Shown here: in pieces, positions 21,402 to 26,957 of the stretch
Layout: each line of letters opens with the position of its first letter
How positions within the stretch are numbered: position 1 is the stretch's first letter
Assembly (NCBI GenBank): GCA_002840115.1
Contig: PGZG01000004.1
Location: 1 to 26,957, forward strand
Direction: 5' to 3'
Source: Gammaproteobacteria bacterium HGW-Gammaproteobacteria-14
Lineage (GTDB): Bacteria > Pseudomonadota > Gammaproteobacteria > Pseudomonadales > Alcanivoracaceae
Length of the DNA: 26,957 nucleotides
The notes under the pieces: model-generated
What the model was told of the DNA's origin: nothing
What the model saw: only the letters and a program-made list of their open reading frames with translations
Databases searched by the model: none
Made by a program: the position numbers and the translations under genes

Positions 21402-23906
21402 TTGCAAATCATTACGTTAAATCGACCATGGTGGCGCTGGCTGCTAATCGCCCTCAGTTTGGCCGCCTGCGGCACCATTTTGCTGCTTAATGCCGCCTAC
21501 CTTTATCTAGCCCCTCAGCTACCTCCGGTGGCTCAGCTTAGCGACGTTTCTTTCCAGATTCCGCTGCGCGTGTACTCCCGGGATGGTCTCCTTATTGGGG
21601 AGTTTGGTGACAAACGGCGCACACCGCTGAATTTCGACGAACTACCACCCATGTTTGTCCAGGCCGTGCTCGCCGCCGAAGACGAGCGTTTTTTCCGCCA
21701 CGGAGGGGTTGACCTTCGGGGTCTTGCCCGAGCAGTAGCAGAGCTGGTGCGTTACCGGGAGATCCGTTCCGGCGGCTCCACCATCACCATGCAGGTAGCC
21801 CGCAATTTCTTCCTTGAGCGTGATCAGAAATTCTTGAGGAAATTCAATGAGATAGTGCTTGCCTTGGAAATCGAACGGGCGCTTTCGAAAGAACAGATTT
21901 TCGAGCTTTATATGAACAAGATCTTCCTTGGCCACCGGTCCTACGGTGCCGAGGCAGCGGCTCAGGTGTATTACGGCAAGCCACTGCAGGATCTGGAACT
22001 ACCTCAATGGGCCATGATCGCCGGCCTGCCAAAAGCACCATCCGCATACAACCCGATTACCAACCCCCAGCGAGCCGAAACACGTCGCAACTGGATTCTT
22101 CGGCGCATGTATAAAATTGGCGCCATTGACCGACCAACCTATGAGGCAGCCAGAGATACCGCTGTCGACGTTCGCTATCATGGTCCAACACCGGAGCTGG
22201 AGGCGCCCTATCTGGCAGAAATGGTACGTCGTAGCGTGATCGAGCGCTTTGGCGCCGAGCAAACCTACACCGCAGGCCTGCGGGTATACACCACCGTTAA
22301 CCAAAAACAGCAGTCCGCAGCCGTCAATGCAGTGCGCAAGGGCTTACATGAATATGATGAGCGCCATGGTTGGCGGGGCGCCGAGGCCCGACTATCGCTG
22401 ACCGACCTACCGCCATTGCCAGCCATTGATGATACTGACTCCCCGCTGGATCCCGCAGATCTGGCCCAGTGGACGGTATTGCTGCGCCCCTTCAACCGGG
22501 TTGCCAACCTGATACCAGCGCTGGTGACCAACGCCCGCGATCAACAACTCGAAGTGCTGCTCGCCAACGGTGAGCGGCATCTTGTGGATTGGCCTGCACT
22601 GCAATGGGCCAAACCCTATATCAATGCCGACGTCGTCGGCGCAGAGCCCAAAACCGCCTCGGACATTGCCAAACCCGGTGATGTTATCCGCTTACGCCCT
22701 GTCGATGAGAACGGCTGGCGGCTGGCGCAAATTCCCCAGGCACAAAGCGCACTCGCCTCTATTGACCCCCGCGACGGCGCCATTCGAGGTTTGAGCGGCG
22801 GCTTCAGTTTTGCCCAGTCCAACTTCAACCGCGCCATGCAAGGGCAGCGTCAGGGAGGCTCTGCTTTTAAGCCATTTGTTTACACCGCTGGACTGGCGGC
22901 AGGTATGACACCAGCGACCGTAATCAATGACGCGCCAATTGTGTTCGAGGATGCCACCCTCGAAACCGCCTGGCGTCCCACCGGCGCCAGTAGCCGCTTC
23001 TTCGGCCCTACCCGTTTACGGGAAGCGCTGTATCGCTCGCTGAATCTGGTCTCCATCCGCCTGCTGCAGCAAACCGGTATCAATAATACGGTTCGCACCC
23101 TGCGCCAGTTTGGACTTCCAGTGGAGCGTTTCCCGCGGGATCTGTCGCTGGCTCTCGGCAGCGCCACCATGACCCCCATGGAAATGGCCACCGGCTACGC
23201 AGTCTTCGCCAATGGTGGTTTCCGGGTTGAGCCCTGGTTCATTGAGCGCATCACCAGCAATGAGGGAGAAAACCTCTGGCTCGCTCCCACCATTATATTG
23301 TGCGACCCCACTTGTCCCTCTGCGAACGCAAGCACTGACGACGAAATTATCCCTCCCGTTAGCAGCGACTTGCTGCATCACGAAGACGTCACCAGCGAAC
23401 CCGAACGCGAGATTGCGGAAATTCCTCGCGCCATTGATGCCCGCCATATCTGGTTGATGGATTCGATGATGAAGGATGTGATTATTCGCGGCACCGGGCA
23501 TCAGGCGAACCGTATCGGTCGCAGGGATCTGGCCGGTAAAACTGGCACCACCAACGAGCAAATCGACGCCTGGTTTGCCGGTTATGCACCCTCACTCGTT
23601 ACCGCAGTATGGGTCGGCTTTGATGAACCCGCGAGTTTGGGCCGTGGCGAATACGGTGGTCGCGCCGCACTGCCAATCTGGATTGACTATATGGCCCAAG
23701 CATTGCGCGACGAACCGGAAATACAACTACCGCAGCCTCCAGGCATTGTTACCGCACGCATTAATAGCCATTCAGGAAAGCTTGCCCGACCGGGAGAACC
23801 TAACGCCATGTTTGAATATTTTCTGGAAGGCAACTTACCCGAACCGGATGACGGCTCTTCGCGACGACTGGACGTTGACGAAGAAGACCCAGGGCACTTG
23901 TTCTAA
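21402..23906 (+). CDS. ponA: Class A penicillin-binding protein 1A
   Basis: Bifunctional peptidoglycan synthase (also called mrcA), 834 aa. N-terminal membrane anchor (about 10-37); GT51 glycosyltransferase with catalytic Glu93 in AAEDERFFRHGG, then GGSTITMQVARNF and the ELYMNKIFLG motif; an inserted OB-like region (about 300-440); transpeptidase with S487-A-F-K490, S546-L-N548 and K713-T-G715. A CDPTC pair (634-638) lies between the SxN and KTG motifs. The only reasonable start is TTG 21402 with AGGA (21390-21393) 8 nt upstream; no in-frame ATG or GTG is near, and the TTG gives the expected cytoplasmic tail. It is divergent from pilM and convergent with maeB. Confidence 0.96.
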   Translation: MQIITLNRPWWRWLLIALSLAACGTILLLNAAYLYLAPQLPPVAQLSDVSFQIPLRVYSRDGLLIGEFGDKRRTPLNFDELPPMFVQAVLAAEDERFFRHGGVDLRGLARAVAELVRYREIRSGGSTITMQVARNFFLERDQKFLRKFNEIVLALEIERALSKEQIFELYMNKIFLGHRSYGAEAAAQVYYGKPLQDLELPQWAMIAGLPKAPSAYNPITNPQRAETRRNWILRRMYKIGAIDRPTYEAARDTAVDVRYHGPTPELEAPYLAEMVRRSVIERFGAEQTYTAGLRVYTTVNQKQQSAAVNAVRKGLHEYDERHGWRGAEARLSLTDLPPLPAIDDTDSPLDPADLAQWTVLLRPFNRVANLIPALVTNARDQQLEVLLANGERHLVDWPALQWAKPYINADVVGAEPKTASDIAKPGDVIRLRPVDENGWRLAQIPQAQSALASIDPRDGAIRGLSGGFSFAQSNFNRAMQGQRQGGSAFKPFVYTAGLAAGMTPATVINDAPIVFEDATLETAWRPTGASSRFFGPTRLREALYRSLNLVSIRLLQQTGINNTVRTLRQFGLPVERFPRDLSLALGSATMTPMEMATGYAVFANGGFRVEPWFIERITSNEGENLWLAPTIILCDPTCPSANASTDDEIIPPVSSDLLHHEDVTSEPEREIAEIPRAIDARHIWLMDSMMKDVIIRGTGHQANRIGRRDLAGKTGTTNEQIDAWFAGYAPSLVTAVWVGFDEPASLGRGEYGGRAALPIWIDYMAQALRDEPEIQLPQPPGIVTARINSHSGKLARPGEPNAMFEYFLEGNLPEPDDGSSRRLDVDEEDPGHLF

Positions 23907-23919
23907 ATCATGAACCATG

Positions 23920-23964
23920 GGCACATAAAAAACCCGGCGAACTGTGCCGGGTTTTTTATGTGCC
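23920..23964. terminator. Strong bidirectional intrinsic terminator, ponA / maeB
   Basis: GGCACATAAAAAACCCGGC (23920-23938) is perfectly complementary to 23946-23964, loop GAACTGT. The GC core CCCGGC/GCCGGG is followed by a T6 run on both strands, so it serves converging ponA and maeB. Confidence 0.93.
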
Positions 23965-23989
23965 TCATCCGACAAAGCGGACCAAAACC

Positions 23990-25261
23990 TCAGGCTGGAA
24001 AAATATCATCCACCGTGGTCAACGGATAGTGCGCCGGATAACCTTTGCGGGCGACACCACTATCTACCGCCGCACGGGCCACTGCTGCGGACACGATGCC
24101 TAGCAAGCGAGGATCGTTGGGCTTGGGAATAATATATTCCGGGCCAAACGACAGTGCATCACCACCATAGGCTGCCACCACCTGTTCCGGCACCGGTTCA
24201 TGCACCAGCGAGGCAATTGCATGAACCGCGGCGATTTTCATTTCTTCATTGATCGCTGTAGAACGCACATCCAGCGCTCCCCGAAAAATATAAGGAAAGC
24301 CAAGTACGTTATTAACCTGATTCGGATAATCCGAACGGCCGGTTGCAACAATGGCATCCGGTCGCGCCGCCCGTGCCAATTCCGGGCGAATTTCCGGATC
24401 CGGGTTAGCCAGTGCAAAAATAATCGGCTTGGGCGCCATTTTGCGGACCATATCCTGAGTCAGCATGTCGGCCCCGGAAACACCGATGAACACATCCGCA
24501 TCTTCGATGGCATCATCCAGCGTACGCTTGCTGGTATCGTTAGCAAAAGCGGCCTTGAACTGCGACAAGTCGTCACGACGAGTATGAATCACACCCTTGC
24601 GATCCAGCACCAGAATATTTTCTTTGCGGGCTCCCATTTCAATCAGCAGCTTGATCGAAGCCACACCAGCGGCACCAGCGCCCACACAAACCACGCGTAT
24701 GTCTTCAATGTTTTTCTGCTGCAGCTTCAGTGCATTGACCAGACCCGCGGCCACCACAATGGCGGTGCCGTGCTGGTCATCATGGAACACGGGAATATCG
24801 CACAACTGCTTCAGCGTGCGTTCAATCTCAAAGCACTCCGGTGCCTTGATATCTTCCAGATTGATACCACCGAAAGTTTTGTGGATACGCACCACGGTAT
24901 CAATAAAAGCCTGCGTTGATTCCGCCTCAAGCTCGATATCAAACACATCAATACCGGCAAACAGCTTGAACAGAATACCTTTGCCTTCCATGACCGGTTT
25001 GGAGGCCAATGCTCCGAGATCACCCAACCCGAGAATCGCCGAGCCGTCACTGATCACCGCCACCAGATTGCCCTTGGAGGTATAGCGGTAAGCCAACTCT
25101 GGCTCACGGGCAATCTCCCGCACCGGAGCAGCAACGCCAGGGCTATAGGCCAGCGACAAATCGCGCATCGTCGCTGCCGGTTTGGTCACCTCAACGCTGA
25201 TTTTACCGGGGCGCGGTTTGGCGTGATATTCCAGAGCCGCCTGCTTCAAATCATCGGACAT
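23990..25261 (-). CDS. maeB: Malic enzyme, short form without phosphotransacetylase domain
   Basis: Oxidative decarboxylation of malate to pyruvate with reduction of NAD(P), a source of NADPH and pyruvate. 423 aa. Catalytic Tyr39 (LAYSPGV) and Lys94 (MEGKG), metal ligands Glu136-Asp137 (NLEDIKAP) and Asp162 (HDDQHGTA), and the dinucleotide fold VGAGAAGVAS (193-202). The C-terminal phosphotransacetylase-like domain that makes E. coli MaeB about 760 aa is absent, as in the short pseudomonad enzyme. NADP preference is inferred from relatives, not seen. ATG 25261 has a GAGAG element about 10 nt upstream, just below three tandem decamers. Confidence 0.94.
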   Translation of the reverse strand: MSDDLKQAALEYHAKPRPGKISVEVTKPAATMRDLSLAYSPGVAAPVREIAREPELAYRYTSKGNLVAVISDGSAILGLGDLGALASKPVMEGKGILFKLFAGIDVFDIELEAESTQAFIDTVVRIHKTFGGINLEDIKAPECFEIERTLKQLCDIPVFHDDQHGTAIVVAAGLVNALKLQQKNIEDIRVVCVGAGAAGVASIKLLIEMGARKENILVLDRKGVIHTRRDDLSQFKAAFANDTSKRTLDDAIEDADVFIGVSGADMLTQDMVRKMAPKPIIFALANPDPEIRPELARAARPDAIVATGRSDYPNQVNNVLGFPYIFRGALDVRSTAINEEMKIAAVHAIASLVHEPVPEQVVAAYGGDALSFGPEYIIPKPNDPRLLGIVSAAVARAAVDSGVARKGYPAHYPLTTVDDIFPA

Positions 25262-25272
25262 GGTTCAACTCT

Positions 25273-25302
25273 CTGTTCAGTACTGTTCAGTGCTGCTCAA
25301 TG
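25273..25302. repeat. Three tandem 10-bp repeats before maeB
   Basis: CTGTTCAGTA (25273-25282), CTGTTCAGTG (25283-25292) and CTGCTCAATG (25293-25302) follow one another without a gap, 11 bp upstream of the maeB ATG (minus strand). The 10-bp period places the units on the same helical face. Confidence 0.8.
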
Positions 25303-25351
25303 CCACCTGTTCTGCCGATCAGTATGGCGTCTTGCCGCTTCAGGCATTGGC

Positions 25352-25380
25352 TATACAGCATGTTTCAGCACATCAGTAAA
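25352..25380 (-). promoter_or_regulatory. Weak candidate maeB promoter
   Basis: On the minus strand TTTACT (25375-25380), a 17-bp spacer and TGTATA (25352-25357). The match is modest, but it is the best seen between the rpmE terminator and maeB. Confidence 0.3.
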
Positions 25381-25383
25381 CGC

Positions 25384-25407
25384 AAAAAGCACCCGTTGGG
25401 TGCTTTT
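25384..25407 (-). terminator. Intrinsic terminator of rpmE
   Basis: On the minus strand AAAAGCACCC, loop AAC, GGGTGCTTTT followed by one more T (arms 25398-25407 and 25385-25394), 31 bp after the rpmE stop. Confidence 0.85.
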
Positions 25408-25437
25408 CTCGGACGCTGTGCCAGAACCGGTAACGGA

Positions 25438-25659
25438 TCAGTCTTTTTTGCGCGTACCGATAGCACCGAAGCGCTGCTTGAACTTGTCGATACGGCCACC
25501 GGTGTCGGTCACCTTCTGGCTGCCGGTGTAAAACGGGTGGCAGGCAGAACATACGTCGATCAGGAAATCCTCACCACGGGTCGAGCGGGTCTTGATGACA
25601 TTACCGCAGGAACAAGTGATGGTGACGTCTTTGTATTGGGGGTGAATCTCTGCTTTCAT
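25438..25659 (-). CDS. rpmE: 50S ribosomal protein L31, zinc-binding type
   Basis: bL31 of the large subunit, part of an intersubunit bridge. 73 aa, with the four zinc-ligand cysteines C16, C18 (TCSCGN) and C37, C40 (DVCSACHPF), so this is the zinc-containing form rather than the cysteine-free YkgM type. The ending [14 protein letters not shown] is basic. ATG 25659 has AGGAG about 9 nt upstream. Single-gene transcript with its own promoter, leader hairpin and terminator; divergent from priA. Confidence 0.98.
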   Translation of the reverse strand: MKAEIHPQYKDVTITCSCGNVIKTRSTRGEDFLIDVCSACHPFYTGSQKVTDTGGRIDKFKQRFGAIGTRKKD

Positions 25660-25683
25660 GTCTCGACTCCTGGCGTGTCGCTA

Positions 25684-25701
25684 CCCGAAACCGTTTCCGG
25701 G
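25684..25701 (-). other. Hairpin in the rpmE 5' leader
   Basis: On the minus strand CCCG-G-AAA / CGG / TTT-CGGG: seven base pairs with one bulged G, 24 nt before the ATG and just upstream of the ribosome site. E. coli rpmE is, as I recall, autogenously regulated through its leader; a similar role here is inference. Confidence 0.4.
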
Positions 25702-25741
25702 CACCACACTGTCGGCTCGCGCCGGGCAAAATTGAGCGCGA

Positions 25742-25769
25742 ATCATACCAGCTTGTCTTGGCGAAGCAA
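25742..25769 (-). promoter_or_regulatory. rpmE promoter with extended -10
   Basis: On the minus strand TTGCTT (25764-25769), a 16-bp spacer and TATGAT (25742-25747) preceded by TGG, the extended -10 form. The leader would be about 75 nt and would include the hairpin. Confidence 0.55.
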
Positions 25770-25827
25770 GCACGGCGCGCCACAATCCGCCCTTCACCAT
25801 TATGTTCGTCATTGATTGAGAGCCTCC

Positions 25828-26957
25828 ATGCCCCCTGCTCGCCCCAGTCTGGTCCTCAAGGTTGCCGTCCCGGCGCCGCTGCGGCAGCTGTTTGACTACC
25901 TGCCCGCCAAGGGCGCCAACCTGCCGGAGCCCGGCAGCCGTTGCGAAATCCCGTTTGGCAACCGAACCCTGATCGGCGTGGTCTGGCGCCATGAACACAG
26001 CGATGTCGAGGCCAGCCGGATCAAGCCCATCCGCCGCCTGATCGACGAACACCCCATATTGGACGAGGATCTGCTCGCCCTCTGTGAGCATGCCGCCGCC
26101 TACTATCACCACCCCATTGGCGATGTCGTTGCCACCGTGCTGCCGGTACTGCTCCGCCAGGGCAATGAAGCCACGCTTCCCGGTCGCCTGGAATGGCAAA
26201 TCACGCCGCAGGGACGCTTTGCGGAAATCAGCGCTTTAAATCGCGCGCCTCGTCAACAGGAGGCCCTGGCGCTATTACAGCAGCATCCTCATGGGCTGCC
26301 CGTGGACATGCTCGCCGGATTGGATATTCAGCGTCCAGCCTTGTTGGCACTGGAAAAGAAAGGCTGGGTAACACTACGGGAAGTCGCGGAGGCCACACCC
26401 CAAGCCCGCAGTTTGCTAGCAGAGGTGCCACCGGTGGCGGGCACCGAACAGCAGGCCGCCATCAAGGCCATTCAGGGGGCCTCGGGCTTCACCCCGTTTC
26501 TCCTCGACGGCATTACCGGCAGCGGTAAAACCGAGGTGTACCTGCAGGTGATGGCGCCGCTGCTGGAGGCCGGCAAACAGATTCTGGTGCTGGTGCCGGA
26601 AATCGGCCTGACACCACAAACCGTGCGCCGCTTTGAAAAACGCTTCAATGTGCCGGTGATCAGCCTGCACTCCGGGCTCACCGACCGCGAGCGTCTGCAC
26701 GGCTGGCTACGCGCACGGCGCGGCGAAGCACGCATTATTCTCGGCACCCGCTCCGCCATTTTTACACCGCTGGCCAACCCCGGCCTGATCATCGTTGACG
26801 AGGCCCACGACGGCTCCCTGAAACAGCAAGACGGGCTCCGTTACTCCGCCCGTGACCTCGCCGTCTGGCGGGCACGCCTGCTGAATATTCCGGTGGTACT
26901 GGGCAGCGCCACCCCGGCACTGGAAACCCTGCAGCTGGCCCGCGACGGACGCTACCG
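25828..26957 (+). CDS. priA: Primosomal protein N' (replication restart helicase PriA), 5' part
   Basis: 3'-5' DEAH helicase that recognises stalled forks and loads the replisome. The frame is open from ATG 25828 to the window end (376 codons visible; the family is about 730 aa). The N-terminal DNA-binding domain begins with the typical VAVPAPLRQLFDYLP and RCEIPFGNRTLIGVV. Helicase motif I GITGSGKT is at 228-235, VPEIGLTPQ follows, motif Ia-like SLHSGLTDRER, LGTRSAIF, and motif II DEAH at 324-327 followed by DGSLKQQDG. The zinc-binding cysteines lie beyond the window. A GAGAG ribosome site precedes the ATG. It is divergent from rpmE with a 168-bp gap. Confidence 0.97.
   Translation, partial: MPPARPSLVLKVAVPAPLRQLFDYLPAKGANLPEPGSRCEIPFGNRTLIGVVWRHEHSDVEASRIKPIRRLIDEHPILDEDLLALCEHAAAYYHHPIGDVVATVLPVLLRQGNEATLPGRLEWQITPQGRFAEISALNRAPRQQEALALLQQHPHGLPVDMLAGLDIQRPALLALEKKGWVTLREVAEATPQARSLLAEVPPVAGTEQQAAIKAIQGASGFTPFLLDGITGSGKTEVYLQVMAPLLEAGKQILVLVPEIGLTPQTVRRFEKRFNVPVISLHSGLTDRERLHGWLRARRGEARIILGTRSAIFTPLANPGLIIVDEAHDGSLKQQDGLRYSARDLAVWRARLLNIPVVLGSATPALETLQLARDGRY

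Overview
This window is a stretch of core chromosome from a free-living gammaproteobacterium. The block priA / rpmE / maeB / ponA / pilMNOPQ / aroK / aroB / SPOR-domain protein / gltB / gltD / hemE is, from memory, the arrangement known from Pseudomonas and related marine groups. Together with moderate GC, Shine-Dalgarno-led genes and a fatty-acid-oriented left end, this fits Pseudomonadales/Oceanospirillales, perhaps an Alcanivorax-like bacterium. The genus is inference only. I see no tRNA, rRNA, CRISPR array, transposase, integrase or phage gene, and no gene-free gap above 300 bases (the largest is about 190).

Left part (1-7061). It opens inside an acyl-CoA dehydrogenase, followed by a hairpin. 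A sigma70-type promoter then drives a two-gene unit: a membrane fatty-acid desaturase-like protein and a small exported cysteine-containing protein. A second promoter with an extended -10 drives an unidentified lipoprotein whose stop overlaps the GTG start of a pterin-4a-carbinolamine dehydratase (phhB). A Bax-like glucosaminidase follows, preceded by a possible 11-codon leader ORF that also ends in a GTGA overlap. A CE4 polysaccharide deacetylase converges on it and diverges from a hotdog thioesterase. The thioesterase converges on hemE, and a perfect 19-bp inverted repeat lies across the hemE stop codon.

Middle part (7132-21283, all minus strand). From a promoter upstream of pilM, transcription probably runs through pilM, pilN, pilO, pilP and pilQ (the type IV pilus alignment complex and its secretin), then aroK, aroB and a SPOR-domain protein, with 4-bp overlaps or very short gaps for most junctions. 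gltB and gltD (glutamate synthase) have their own promoter and end at a clear intrinsic terminator. hemE is downstream.

Right part (21319-26957). ponA (class A PBP1a, TTG start) diverges from pilM and ends at a strong bidirectional terminator shared with the convergent malic enzyme gene maeB. rpmE (zinc-type L31) has its own promoter, leader hairpin and terminator, and diverges from priA, which runs off the window end.

Taken together the genes serve envelope building (ponA, deacetylase, Bax-like protein, SPOR protein), surface motility, nitrogen assimilation, aromatic and haem biosynthesis, and lipid metabolism. I did not find a convincing undescribed multi-gene system. The items most worth a second look are small: the hemE-terminal palindrome, the Bax leader ORF, the tandem decamers before maeB, the degraded P-loop in the SPOR protein, and the two unidentified exported proteins.
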